This document shows positions 1 through 7,951 of a stretch of DNA of 35,087 nt, in pieces (within the stretch, counting starts at the first letter, position 1; each line of letters begins with the position of its first letter). Under the pieces are notes generated by a model, which made no database searches, was not told where the DNA came from, and saw nothing but the letters and a program-made list of their open reading frames with translations. Both the position numbers and the translations under genes were made by a program. Where the stretch lies: contig JAJFKP010000001.1 of the NCBI GenBank assembly GCA_021773135.1, positions 1 through 35,087 on the forward strand, written 5' to 3'. Source of the stretch: Woeseiaceae bacterium (GTDB taxonomy: Bacteria > Pseudomonadota > Gammaproteobacteria > Steroidobacterales > Woeseiaceae).

Positions 1-1059
1 CAGGTATCGGATCTGCTCGCACCATTCGATCTGGATGCCGACGTTATGGTTCCAGCCATGACCGAACTCCTCGCGGACAGCCTGCCGCGAAACCAGCGGT
101 TACAGAGCTATGCCGACAACGTGTTCCGTGACTGGTCCTGGAACAATGGCGAGAACGCAGCGTTGATGAACGGCATTGAAGGCCTGCTTGCTGCCGACTC
201 TCGTGATTCGCTCGGTGCCGTACTGACACTGGGCGCCGGCGCCGGGCGGCTGGCATACGACGCGCATCTGCAGTTCTCCCCGAAGCTGTCGGTATTGCTC
301 GATCTCAATCCGTTGTTGCTATCTGTCGGTGCGAGAATTATCCAGGGACAAAAAGTATCCCTTTACGAGTTTCCCATTGCACCGCTCGATGAAGATTCGG
401 GCGCCGTCCTGCAGAATTGCAGCGCGCCAAAGCGCCTGGGTCTCGGCACCGCTGACAATTTCCGCTTTGTGCTCGGCGACGCAACTTGCCCACCGTTTGC
501 GAACGGCAGTTTTGATACTGTCATCACGCCATGGTTGATCGACATACTGCCGCAGGACCTGCGCGAGTTTGTACCGCAACTCAACCGGCTATTGCCGGTG
601 GGCGGCCTGTGGGTCAATACCGGTACGTTGAATTTCGTGCACGACGATCCCTGTCGTCAATACAGCGAAAAAGAGACCCTGGAGCTGGTGGAAGAATGCG
701 GATTTGAAATTGTAGGTATAGATCACCGTACGATTTCGTACCTGAAATCCCCGCATAGTGCACATGGACGCTCTGAGCGGATCACCAGTTTTACAGCACG
801 AAAACGCCGCGATGTGACGCAGTCCGGATCGTCTGCGTTGATGCCGGAATGGCTCCGGGACACCGCTCTCAGTGTGCCCATGTCGCCGGAAACGTCAATC
901 GCATCATCGAGCCACCTGTTAACGGCACAGGTTCTGGCTGCCATCGACGGCAAACGATCGATCGATGCCATCACCAAGCTGGTCTCGCGGGAATACAATC
1001 TGCCCATCGAGGAATGTTCGCTTGCCGTGAGACGAATATTGCTGGGCATTCAGAAATAG
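1..1059 (+). CDS. N2227-like SAM-dependent methyltransferase with PqqD-like tail (5' end outside window)
   Basis: The frame is open from the first base and an ATG at 46 lies inside it, so the true start is probably upstream of the window. The glycine-rich SAM-binding motif TLGAGAGR lies at about nt 226-249, followed by the acidic LDLNPLLL strand and later the motifs PPF, TPWLIDILP, GGLWVNTG, QYSEKET and YLKSPHS. This order is typical of N2227 (carnosine N-methyltransferase-like) proteins; the bacterial substrate is unknown. The last ~45 residues (nt ~916-1056, VLAAIDGKRSIDAITKL) resemble a PqqD-type winged helix, the fold used as a peptide-recognition element in RiPP enzymes. That second assignment rests on pattern only and is less secure. 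No neighbour explains the substrate. Confidence 0.7.
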   Translation, partial: QVSDLLAPFDLDADVMVPAMTELLADSLPRNQRLQSYADNVFRDWSWNNGENAALMNGIEGLLAADSRDSLGAVLTLGAGAGRLAYDAHLQFSPKLSVLLDLNPLLLSVGARIIQGQKVSLYEFPIAPLDEDSGAVLQNCSAPKRLGLGTADNFRFVLGDATCPPFANGSFDTVITPWLIDILPQDLREFVPQLNRLLPVGGLWVNTGTLNFVHDDPCRQYSEKETLELVEECGFEIVGIDHRTISYLKSPHSAHGRSERITSFTARKRRDVTQSGSSALMPEWLRDTALSVPMSPETSIASSSHLLTAQVLAAIDGKRSIDAITKLVSREYNLPIEECSLAVRRILLGIQK

Positions 1060-1152
1060 GCACCGGCAAGGTCGAATCCGGAGTACGGCCGCACATAATC
1101 AGTTACTAAAGGCGATCGCTAGCCAGGTCGCGATTCCGCACAGTTTTGCCTT

Positions 1153-2790
1153 ATGATTGATCGCATGAAGATGCCGATCTGGATTATTGGTTTCGCGGCG
1201 CTCGCCACCACACTGTCATGGCAGGCGCATGCAGCCGTGGAACCTGAAGTCATGCCCGAAGTTGCAGCCGGATTTACACGACTGCTTGAAAAAGACGAAG
1301 CCCGCGCGATTGCAATCGGACTGTACGACAATGGCGTTAGTCGCGTCGTTGGCATGGGCAAACTCAGCGACCAAAACCCTGCTGCTCCAGCGAACGACAC
1401 GCTGTTCGAAATCGGCTCAATCAGCAAGGTTTTTACCGCATTGCTAACCCAGGTTCAGGTTGACGCAGGCAGGCTCGACTGGAACGGGGCAATCGCCGAA
1501 TATTTGCCCGAGGTCAAGTTTGCCAATGCAGACGTCGCAGCAATTCGATTGCAGGAGCTTGCGACGCACACGTCCGGATTGCCAAGACTTCCCGACAATA
1601 TGCGTTTCGAGAACCCTTCGAATCCTTATGCGGGTTATGGGCGCGACGACCTGCTGGCATTTCTTGCCGCATTCGATCCGGAGTCACTGCAAAAAAACTA
1701 CGCATACTCAAACCTTGGAGCGGGTCTGCTCGGCGTGATCGCGGCGGATGCTGCCGGCGAAGACTATGGCGCAGCGATGTCAACCGCTGTGCTGGCGCCA
1801 CTGGACCTTGCAGACACCAGCAGCGGCCTGCGACAGGATTTCATGGGCCGGCTTGCAGTTGGTTTCAGCGGCGGTGCGGACATGCCGAATTGGGATGGCT
1901 TCGATGCATTGGCTGGCGCGGGCGCATTGGTTTCAAGTGTAAAAGACATGCTGATGTTTATCGAACGGTCACTGGACGGTCATGCGCTCAATGGCGCAAT
2001 TAAGAAGATCCAGGCCAGTCAGGGCGATGGAACGACGGGTCTCGCCTGGCATTTGCAGCATACGGATGACGGCGAAACCATCGTCTGGCACAACGGCGGG
2101 ACTGGCGGCTATGCAAGCTTTATGGGGTTAAGACCCGATAAGAATACCGGGGTCATCATCCTGACGACATCAACCGCCTATACGCGCGTAACCGAACTGG
2201 GTCTGCAGCAAATCTCCGGTCAGGCAGCGCCAAAACCGGCGGTGGATCTGGCCCCCTACGAGGGCGCATACAGGCTGGATGAAAATTTTGTTTTGACGAT
2301 ATTTGCCGACGATGGCGAACTGTTCGGCCAAGCGACAGGCCAGGGCGCGTTCCCCCTTGGCTATACGTCCGCAGACAGGTTCAGTTTTGCCGCTGCCAAT
2401 ATAGAAATCACCTTCAGACGAGATTCTGATGAACGCGTCAATGAACTGACTTTGCTGCAGGCAGGTACCGCCACCACGGCGATACGGGTCGACGATGCCC
2501 TGGGCGTACAGCGGCGGACGGAAATTTCACTCGACCCCGAAGTCGTCGCCCAGTACGCCGGACGCTATCGACTGACGCCGGACGCCGTCATTTCCATAGA
2601 GACGCGAAACAATCAGCTGTATGCCACGCTGACCGGACAACAGTCCATTCCTGTATTCCCATTCGCGGCTGACAAATTTTTCTATCGAGTCGTTGACGCA
2701 GAATTACACTTCGAAAGAGATGCCGACGACCGGATTGTCGCCGTCGTATTGCACCAACAGGGACAGCAGCGCGCGCCCCGAGTCGACTAA
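1153..2790 (+). CDS. Exported serine hydrolase, beta-lactamase family (class C/PBP4*-like)
   Basis: 545 residues. A signal peptide occupies roughly residues 1-27, with likely cleavage after AHA. The three serine beta-lactamase/DD-peptidase motifs are present in order: SISK at 89-92 (nucleophile S89, K92), YSN at 185-187 and HNG at 313-315. Two similar beta-rich repeats follow the catalytic domain (about 367-438 and 465-537, each starting Y-x-G-x-YRL and ending near LLQAG or LHQQG), resembling DUF3471-type C-terminal domains. The protein probably acts in the periplasm as an esterase or peptidase; the family is too broad to name a substrate or claim antibiotic resistance. The start is uncertain: ATGs at 1153, 1165 and 1171 are in frame and none has a clear ribosome-binding site. 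It stands alone between a methyltransferase and an EF-G gene. Confidence 0.82.
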   Translation: MIDRMKMPIWIIGFAALATTLSWQAHAAVEPEVMPEVAAGFTRLLEKDEARAIAIGLYDNGVSRVVGMGKLSDQNPAAPANDTLFEIGSISKVFTALLTQVQVDAGRLDWNGAIAEYLPEVKFANADVAAIRLQELATHTSGLPRLPDNMRFENPSNPYAGYGRDDLLAFLAAFDPESLQKNYAYSNLGAGLLGVIAADAAGEDYGAAMSTAVLAPLDLADTSSGLRQDFMGRLAVGFSGGADMPNWDGFDALAGAGALVSSVKDMLMFIERSLDGHALNGAIKKIQASQGDGTTGLAWHLQHTDDGETIVWHNGGTGGYASFMGLRPDKNTGVIILTTSTAYTRVTELGLQQISGQAAPKPAVDLAPYEGAYRLDENFVLTIFADDGELFGQATGQGAFPLGYTSADRFSFAAANIEITFRRDSDERVNELTLLQAGTATTAIRVDDALGVQRRTEISLDPEVVAQYAGRYRLTPDAVISIETRNNQLYATLTGQQSIPVFPFAADKFFYRVVDAELHFERDADDRIVAVVLHQQGQQRAPRVD

Positions 2791-2834
2791 GCAGCCTGCA
2801 GTGGACCCGGGTGGCGTGCCCCGCTCCGCAGGAT

Positions 2835-2859
2835 GGCTGGGCCCGCGGAAGGGCCAGCC
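2835..2859 (+). terminator. Hairpin downstream of the serine hydrolase
   Basis: GGCTGGGCCC (2835-2844) pairs with GGGCCAGCC (2851-2859) with one bulged G and a six-base loop. A T-rich stretch follows at ~2869-2879, about 10 bases from the stem, so this is an imperfect intrinsic terminator. Confidence 0.35.
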
Positions 2860-2980
2860 GCCGGGCCTGTTTAGTTTTCATGGACCCCGTGGCTGCTGCC
2901 TGCCCTTGATTTTTCTAATATTTAGACCAATTCGGGGTGATTAGGCGGAGTTCCGCTGGTAATATTCCCGCCCGGATTGT

Positions 2981-3029
2981 GAGGCCGGTCGAGTAGCCTC
3001 GGGATTGGCTTTTTGGACAGGCCAATTTT
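2981..3029 (+). terminator. Double hairpin ending in TTTT, terminator or leader attenuator
   Basis: GAGGC (2981-2985) pairs with GCCTC (2996-3000), then ATTGGC (3004-3009) pairs with GCCAAT (3021-3026) and runs into TTTTC. It lies 140-190 bases before the EF-G start, so it could end upstream transcription or act within the EF-G leader. Confidence 0.35.
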
Positions 3030-3168
3030 CAGCCTGGATTCAGCAGGCAAACACTATTGAGAGCAAGATGTCGGTCGCCCCGTGAGCGCGTGGCCGAATT
3101 TGTGACGCACCTCGAAAAGACCTGATTCGCGGCGGCGTTTTTAAACAGGACGATTAAAAGAGCAGATC

Positions 3169-5253
3169 ATGACAGAGCTTAGCAATTACAGAAATATTGG
3201 GATTTTCGCGCACGTAGACGCGGGTAAGACCACCACCACCGAACGTATTCTGAAACTCACCGGCAAAATCCACAAGATCGGTGAAGTACATGACGGCGCG
3301 GCAACCACTGATTTCATGGATCAGGAACAGGAGCGCGGCATTACGATTCAGTCGGCGGCGACGACCTGTTCGTGGGATGACCATCGGCTGAATATCATCG
3401 ACACTCCGGGGCACGTCGACTTCACCATTGAAGTCTATCGGTCATTGAAAGTGCTCGATGGCGGCGTCGGTGTGTTCTGTGGTTCCGGCGGCGTAGAGCC
3501 GCAGTCGGAAACCAACTGGCGTTACGCGAACGAATCCAAAGTCGCGCGCATCATCTTTGTCAACAAACTTGATCGAGTCGGCGCAGATTTCTATCGGGTC
3601 GTAAAGCAGGTCAAGGATGTGCTGGGCGCTAACCCGCTGGTCATGACCTTGCCGATTGGTACCGAAGACGACTTCGTTGGCGTGGTCGATCTGTTAACGC
3701 GAAAGGCGTGGAAATGGGACGGCTCAGACGATCCAACCAAATACGAAATCACCGAACCCCCTGAAGACATGAAAGATAAAGTCGAGGAGTATCGCGAAAT
3801 GCTCGTCGAAACCGCACTCGACCAGGATGATGACCTGATGGAAGCCTACCTCGACGGCACGGAGCCTTCCGTTGAGGACCTCAAGCGGTGCATCCGCAAG
3901 GGCACGATCGCGCTCGACTTCTTCCCGACGTTCTGTGGCTCGGCGTTCAAGAACAAAGGCGTGCAGAATGTACTGAATGCTGTCGTCGACTTCTTGCCAA
4001 GCCCGAATGAGGTCAGCCCGCAGCCCGAGATCGATCTTGAAGGTAATGCGACCGGCGGCAAAGCACTGGTCGATCCTGACTATCCGTTGCGCGCACTGGC
4101 ATTCAAAATCATGGATGACCGTTACGGTGCGCTGACCTTTACGCGTATCTACTCGGGGCGCCTGAAGAAAGGCTCGAGCGTTCTTAATACTTTCACGGGA
4201 AAAACTGAACGTATCGGCCGCATCGTCGAAATGCATGCTGACTCTCGTGAAGAACTCGAGTCAGCTCAGGCAGGCGACATTGTCGCGTTGCTGGGCATGA
4301 AAAATACGCGCACGGGTCACACGTTGTGTGATCCCGACAAACCGGCGACGCTGGAACCGATGGTATTTCCCGACCCGGTGATCTCAATCGCGATCGCGCC
4401 GAAAGACAAGGCGGGCATGGAGAAAATGGGTGTCGCGTTGAACAAGATGATCCAGGAGGACCCGTCCTTCCGCGTTGAGACAGATGACGATTCTGGCGAG
4501 ACACTTATTAAGGGTATGGGTGAGCTTCATCTGGACATCAAGGTCGATATCCTGAAGCGTACCCACGGCGTCGAAGTGCAAATGGGCAAGCCCCAGGTTG
4601 CCTACCGTGAAACGATCACGCAGGCGGTCGAAGATACATACACTCACAAGAAACAATCGGGTGGTTCCGGCCAATACGGCAGAATCGACTATATAGTCGA
4701 ACCCGGAGAGACCAACAGTGGCTATCAGTTTGAGTCCAAAGTCACCGGTGGTAACGTACCGCGCGAATACTGGTCAGCAATTGAAAAAGCGTTTGGCGTC
4801 AGCATGGAAGAAGGCACGCTCGCCGGTTTCCCGTTGCTCGATGTCAAGGTAACGTTGCTGGATGGTGCCTACCATGCAGTGGACTCGTCTGCGATGGCAT
4901 TCGAACTCGCAGCGAAAGCCGCCTATCGACAGACGATACCGAAAGCGGCACCCCAGCTCCTGGAGCCAATTATGAAGGTGGATGTCTATACGCCGGAGGA
5001 TCATGTGGGTGACGTTATTGGTGACCTAAACCGCCGGCGCGGCATGATCAAGTCCCAGGAACCGGGTCCGACGGGCGTGCGGGTGAAGGCGGATGCCCCT
5101 CTGTCGGAAATGTTCGGTTACATCGGTCACCTTCGTACGATGACCTCGGGTCGCGGTCAGTTTTCGATGGAGTTCTCGCATTACGCACCCTGCCCGGCTA
5201 ATGTTGCCGAAGATGTGATCAAAGAGACGCTGGAACGCAAAGCGGCCAAGTAG
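3169..5253 (+). CDS. fusA: Translation elongation factor G (EF-G paralogue outside the str operon)
   Basis: 694 residues, normal length for EF-G, the GTPase that drives ribosomal translocation and helps ribosome recycling. GTPase motifs are complete: AHVDAGKT (14-21), RGITI (56-60), DTPGH (78-82), NKLD (132-135) and GSA (257-259). Later domains follow EF-G order, including [42 protein letters not shown] and the C-terminal PLSEMFGY. There is no rpsL, rpsG or tuf beside it; greB follows instead. Some usually conserved spots differ from E. coli EF-G (CGSGGVEPQ rather than CAVGGVQPQ, NKLD rather than NKMD), which suggests an EF-G2-type paralogue, though it could be the only copy. The start ATG has only a weak ribosome-binding site (AAAGAG). 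Confidence 0.93.
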   Translation: MTELSNYRNIGIFAHVDAGKTTTTERILKLTGKIHKIGEVHDGAATTDFMDQEQERGITIQSAATTCSWDDHRLNIIDTPGHVDFTIEVYRSLKVLDGGVGVFCGSGGVEPQSETNWRYANESKVARIIFVNKLDRVGADFYRVVKQVKDVLGANPLVMTLPIGTEDDFVGVVDLLTRKAWKWDGSDDPTKYEITEPPEDMKDKVEEYREMLVETALDQDDDLMEAYLDGTEPSVEDLKRCIRKGTIALDFFPTFCGSAFKNKGVQNVLNAVVDFLPSPNEVSPQPEIDLEGNATGGKALVDPDYPLRALAFKIMDDRYGALTFTRIYSGRLKKGSSVLNTFTGKTERIGRIVEMHADSREELESAQAGDIVALLGMKNTRTGHTLCDPDKPATLEPMVFPDPVISIAIAPKDKAGMEKMGVALNKMIQEDPSFRVETDDDSGETLIKGMGELHLDIKVDILKRTHGVEVQMGKPQVAYRETITQAVEDTYTHKKQSGGSGQYGRIDYIVEPGETNSGYQFESKVTGGNVPREYWSAIEKAFGVSMEEGTLAGFPLLDVKVTLLDGAYHAVDSSAMAFELAAKAAYRQTIPKAAPQLLEPIMKVDVYTPEDHVGDVIGDLNRRRGMIKSQEPGPTGVRVKADAPLSEMFGYIGHLRTMTSGRGQFSMEFSHYAPCPANVAEDVIKETLERKAAK

Positions 5254-5282
5254 GCGCTGGCCGGCAGATCTTGCTGAAGACG

Positions 5283-5309
5283 TTGGCTCGGGAGCAACTC
5301 CCGAGCCAA
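5283..5309 (+). terminator. Perfect 11-bp stem-loop after the EF-G gene
   Basis: TTGGCTCGGGA (5283-5293) pairs exactly with TCCCGAGCCAA (5299-5309) around the loop GCAAC. It begins 30 bases after the EF-G stop. A real T-tract is missing, so it may be a transcript-end stabiliser or partial terminator between EF-G and greB. Confidence 0.55.
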
Positions 5310-5340
5310 TGATTTCCATCAGCCAAGCGGGAGGCATTCC

Positions 5341-5841
5341 ATGGGACGCTGGCGACCACCATCTCCGGAATCTTCGCCGTATATTACGCCTGCGGGTTTT
5401 GACGTCCTGCAGAAGGAACTCGACGATATCTGGGTGCGCCGTCGCGACGTTGTGAAAGCCCTTGCCGCCGCCGCTGCGGAAGGCGATCGTTCAGAGAACG
5501 CCGAATATATCTATCGTAAAAAGGAACTGGGTGGACTGGATCGGCGTATCCGGTACCTCCAGAAGCGCCTGCCCGTTCTGAAAGTCGTGCGCGCCAGCCC
5601 AGCCGGCGACGCCGTCTATTTTGGGGCACTGGTCGAAGTCTGTGACGACAGCGGTGTGACGCAGAGTTATCGAATCGTGGGGCCGGACGAAGCCGACAGC
5701 AAGGAAGCTGCGATCAGCATGGATTCGCCGCTGGCAAAGGCGCTACACAAGAAAGGTGTGGCTGAGAAAGTGCAGGTCACGATTGGCGAGGTGACCAAGA
5801 CACTCACCATCTTGTCTGTAAGCTACGACCAAAAGCAGTAG
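5341..5841 (+). CDS. greB: Transcription elongation factor GreB
   Basis: 166 residues. GreB binds the secondary channel of RNA polymerase and stimulates cleavage of backtracked transcripts. The N-terminal coiled coil carries the acidic tip GDRSENAEY (about residues 48-56), followed by KKELGGLDRRIRYL, and the C-terminal FKBP-like domain contains YFGALVEVCDDSGVTQSYRIVGPDEAD and ISMDSPLAKAL. The E-x-x-x-LDRRIRYL region and the IVGPDE block match GreB rather than GreA. The start is supported by GGGAGG at 5329-5334, six bases before ATG. It follows the EF-G gene by 87 bases with a stem-loop between them. Coupled expression of a translation and a transcription elongation factor is possible but not shown. 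Confidence 0.95.
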   Translation: MGRWRPPSPESSPYITPAGFDVLQKELDDIWVRRRDVVKALAAAAAEGDRSENAEYIYRKKELGGLDRRIRYLQKRLPVLKVVRASPAGDAVYFGALVEVCDDSGVTQSYRIVGPDEADSKEAAISMDSPLAKALHKKGVAEKVQVTIGEVTKTLTILSVSYDQKQ

Positions 5842-5939
5842 GTAACCGGCGTTTCCGGACCGCCATTTGCGGCGACTCAAGAAAGCGTTGTGCAACTATG
5901 GAGTGTTTGCGGCACAGCCCAATACACTGCAGTTTCGAT

Positions 5940-5983
5940 AAGTGCGAATCCTGTCATTGGCTTTTCGCACGAATTCCTGTGAA
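5940..5983 (+). promoter_or_regulatory. Conserved upstream block, copy 1 (before tfpZ-like gene 1)
   Basis: This 44-base block aligns without gaps to 6972-7015, upstream of the second tfpZ-like gene; I count 32 of 44 identities, concentrated in AAGTGCGAA, TGTCA, TGG, CGAATT and CTGTG. Within it GTGCGAA (5942-5948) is also inverted as TTCGCAC (5964-5970). It ends 32 bases before the ATG, so it may be a promoter or operator region. Confidence 0.45.
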
Positions 5984-6015
5984 CTCATCGGCTTGGCAAA
6001 CACAGGATCCAAGAG

Positions 6016-6768
6016 ATGAGCAGATTCCGAGCTTCGTTTATTCATTTATGTATTAGTGCAGTGCTCGTGGCTGCCGTGCTCGGCATCATATTGAAAGTGT
6101 GGTATCCGGAGCCGTTGCTTGAGGTTGCGGGGGCGTTTCCGGTGGTTCGGCTGCTGGTACTGGTGCACCTGGTGATCGGACCACTGCTGACGCTGGTGGT
6201 TTATTTGCCAGGAAAGGCGGGGCTGAAATTCGACCTGACGGTAATTGGAATCTTGCAAATTGCCGCTCTTTTTTATGGCTCTTACAGGCTCTACGATGAA
6301 AAGCCTGATTACCTGGTGTTTGCTATTGATAGAGTGGAATTTCTTTCCTCCAAGCAGATTGATGTGTCGGCCATGCAATTTGACGGAACCGACACGGAGC
6401 GATACGCCAAACTTCCGCAGGTGTTTGCCAGGCCTCCTGAGAATCCCGAGGAACATCGGCGATACCTGGCAAGCCTCACGACCGGGCAACCCGACCTGGA
6501 AAGGCGTGCGGAATATTGGGAGCCGTGGGCTGCCGGCGCTGTAGCCATTCGCAATCGAGTGAAGCCTATTGACGAGATCGAAGTGTCCTCTGACCGGGAG
6601 CGCGAGAATATTCGTTTGGCAATCGCCGAATTTGGAGCTTCACATCCCAATCTTGGGGTACTTCCGATCGGCGGTATTCAGAGAGATTTGGGCATGCTGA
6701 TCGATCGAGATACGCTGGAAATACTCGATATGCTTGACGCCAACCCATGGCCTTTGGATGCGTCCTGA
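6016..6768 (+). CDS. TfpX/TfpZ-family type IV pilin accessory protein, copy 1
   Basis: 250 residues. The N-terminus MSRFRASFIHLCIS leads into about three membrane segments (roughly 8-27, 40-62 and 72-92), with the family-typical pattern WYP...RLLVLVHLVIGPLLTLVVY and GKAGLKFDLTVIGILQIAAL. A soluble domain of ~150 residues follows, presumably periplasmic. In Moraxella and Acinetobacter such proteins assist assembly or stability of the major type IV pilin and are usually encoded next to it; no pilin gene is present here. It is colinear, without length change, with the next gene. AGGA eight bases before ATG supports the start. The family call rests on the N-terminal half; the C-terminal domain is not recognised beyond its paralogue. 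Confidence 0.75.
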   Translation: MSRFRASFIHLCISAVLVAAVLGIILKVWYPEPLLEVAGAFPVVRLLVLVHLVIGPLLTLVVYLPGKAGLKFDLTVIGILQIAALFYGSYRLYDEKPDYLVFAIDRVEFLSSKQIDVSAMQFDGTDTERYAKLPQVFARPPENPEEHRRYLASLTTGQPDLERRAEYWEPWAAGAVAIRNRVKPIDEIEVSSDRERENIRLAIAEFGASHPNLGVLPIGGIQRDLGMLIDRDTLEILDMLDANPWPLDAS

Positions 6769-6971
6769 CCGTGCAGGTATGCTGCCTTACTGCTGTGTTG
6801 TTCTCTTGATGCACCGATTCTAAATATCAACAATTAAGAATGTCCCAATAATCACATTGCTGCTCACCAGAAAGTAAAACGGGCGTCCTGAACCAACCTC
6901 TGGACTCCTGAGTCAATGCGTCCCGCGACCTGCGTCTTCTGGCTACATCCCAACCCGTTACCAATTTCAAA

Positions 6972-7015
6972 AAGTGCGAAATATGTCACTGGATCCGGGC
7001 GCGAATTGCTGTGGA
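6972..7015 (+). promoter_or_regulatory. Conserved upstream block, copy 2 (before tfpZ-like gene 2)
   Basis: Same motifs, order and internal spacing as 5940-5983 (AAGTGCGAA, then TGTCA at offset 12, CGAATT at offset 30, CTGTG at offset 37), but the block ends 100 bases before the start codon instead of 32. The internal inverted repeat seen in copy 1 is not kept. Confidence 0.45.
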
Positions 7016-7049
7016 ATTATTAGCCTGCTATTCGCTTCAGAATTGAATC

Positions 7050-7078
7050 ATCGAGGCGACTTGTCAAGTCGTCTTGAT
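7050..7078 (+). promoter_or_regulatory. 14-bp leader hairpin before tfpZ-like gene 2
   Basis: ATCGAGGCGACTTG (7050-7063) pairs with CAAGTCGTCTTGAT (7065-7078): 12 Watson-Crick pairs plus two G-U pairs. The real loop would have to open a few inner pairs. It lies 37 bases before the ATG, without a T-tract, so a 5' leader structure is more likely than a terminator. Confidence 0.4.
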
Positions 7079-7115
7079 CGTGACCGCAAGGACAGACTGA
7101 GACAGGACATTAAAG

Positions 7116-7868
7116 ATGAGCAGGTTTAAAGCTTCTCTTATTCATCTATGTATTAGTGCCTTACTCGTGGGTACAGTGATCGGCATGGTTTACTGGATCT
7201 GGTATCCGGCGCCGACGCTCGAAGTCGTCGGTGCCTTTCCGATTATTCGGCTGCTGGTATTGGTCGACCTGGTGATTGGCCCGCTGCTGACGATGATCGT
7301 TTATGTGCACGGCAAGCCGGGACTCAAATTTGACCTGACGGTCATCGCCTTATTGCAGATTGCCGCTCTCGTCTATGGCTCCCACAGGCTCTATGAAGAA
7401 AGGCCGGAGTTCCTGGTTTTTGCTATCGATAGAGTGGAATTTGTTGCCGCCAGGCAAGTTGACGAATCGGCTATTGACTTCGAACTGACCGACGCAGCGC
7501 GTTTTGCCAATCTCGTCCAGGTATTTGCCAGACTCCCGGAAAGTCCCGCAGCCCATCAACGCTACCTTGAAAGCATTATGGCGGGACAACCGGATCTGGA
7601 GAGGCGCGCGGAGTTTTGGGAGCCCTGGGCTGCGGGTGCCGATGACATTCGCAAGCGAATTAAGCCAATTGACGAAATCAAGGCGTCTTCGACGAGGGAA
7701 AGCGAGAACATTCGTCAGGTAATCGACGAATACGTAGATCTGCATCCCAATCTTGGTGTACTCCCCATTGGCGGTATCGAGAGAGATTTGGGCATGCTCA
7801 TCGATCGCGAAACGCTGCAGGTGCTCGATGTCCTCGACGCTAATCCCTGGCAGTCGGATGAGTCCTGA
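7116..7868 (+). CDS. TfpX/TfpZ-family type IV pilin accessory protein, copy 2
   Basis: 250 residues, exactly the length of the preceding paralogue and alignable to it without gaps. Shared stretches include IHLCISA, RLLVLV-LVIGPLLT, GLKFDLTVI, VFAIDRVEF, GQPDLERRAE-WEPWAAGA, HPNLGVLPIGGI and RDLGMLIDR. Three N-terminal membrane segments precede a conserved soluble domain. Conservation of the C-terminal half in both copies suggests both are functional products of an older duplication. Divergence is scattered (hydrophobic swaps in the membrane segments, charged swaps in residues 110-150), which fits two proteins serving different partners, for example two pilins. ATG is preceded by AGGA nine bases upstream. 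The family name is inferred from the membrane half. Confidence 0.75.
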   Translation: MSRFKASLIHLCISALLVGTVIGMVYWIWYPAPTLEVVGAFPIIRLLVLVDLVIGPLLTMIVYVHGKPGLKFDLTVIALLQIAALVYGSHRLYEERPEFLVFAIDRVEFVAARQVDESAIDFELTDAARFANLVQVFARLPESPAAHQRYLESIMAGQPDLERRAEFWEPWAAGADDIRKRIKPIDEIKASSTRESENIRQVIDEYVDLHPNLGVLPIGGIERDLGMLIDRETLQVLDVLDANPWQSDES

Positions 7869-7870
7869 TT

Positions 7871-7949
7871 AAGGGGACATTCTGCTTTATCGTTGATCCA
7901 TTCTGTAACTTGTTGATTTATATAAATAATAAAGCAGTATGTCCTCTTT
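7871..7949. repeat. ~80-bp inverted-repeat element (MITE/REP-like), also a possible bidirectional terminator
   Basis: GGGGACATTCTGCTTTAT (7873-7890) is the reverse complement, with two mismatches, of ATAAAGCAGTATGTCCTC (7929-7946); the flanking AA and TT bases extend the symmetry. The ~38-base centre is AT-rich and unrelated. It sits between convergent genes, starting two bases after one stop codon and ending just before the other. The GGGGACA...TGTCC(C/T) ends look like small non-autonomous repeats common in proteobacteria, but copy number cannot be judged here. Confidence 0.5.
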
Positions 7950-7951
7950 CT

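Larger units (their letters stand above)
2791..3168. other. 378 bp gene-free region upstream of the EF-G gene
   Basis: I see no convincing ORF here. It holds a GC-rich hairpin just after the hydrolase gene, a GCGGA-GT-TCCGC hairpin at 2945-2956 and a double hairpin at 2981-3029. The last ~140 bases are presumably the EF-G leader. No promoter could be assigned with confidence. Confidence 0.5.
6769..7115. other. 347 bp gene-free region between the two tfpZ-like genes
   Basis: No ORF resembling a pilin or any other gene is visible in the reading frames checked. It contains an AT-rich imperfect inverted repeat at about 6816-6840, copy 2 of the conserved upstream block (6972-7015) and a long leader hairpin (7050-7078). 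It is a plausible promoter and leader for the second gene. Confidence 0.5.

Noticed and set aside
1108-1119. GCGATCGC-like octamer resembling the HIP1 repeat
   Set aside because: A single occurrence is expected by chance; HIP1 is meaningful only when highly repeated.
3724-4236. Leftward ORF of 170 codons inside the EF-G gene
   Set aside because: It is antisense to strongly conserved EF-G sequence, with no ribosome-binding site or family signal.
5957-5980. Possible sigma-54 promoter in the shared upstream block (TTGGC...GCA)
   Set aside because: The GG to GC spacing is 6 bases in copy 1 and 15 in copy 2, not the required 10.
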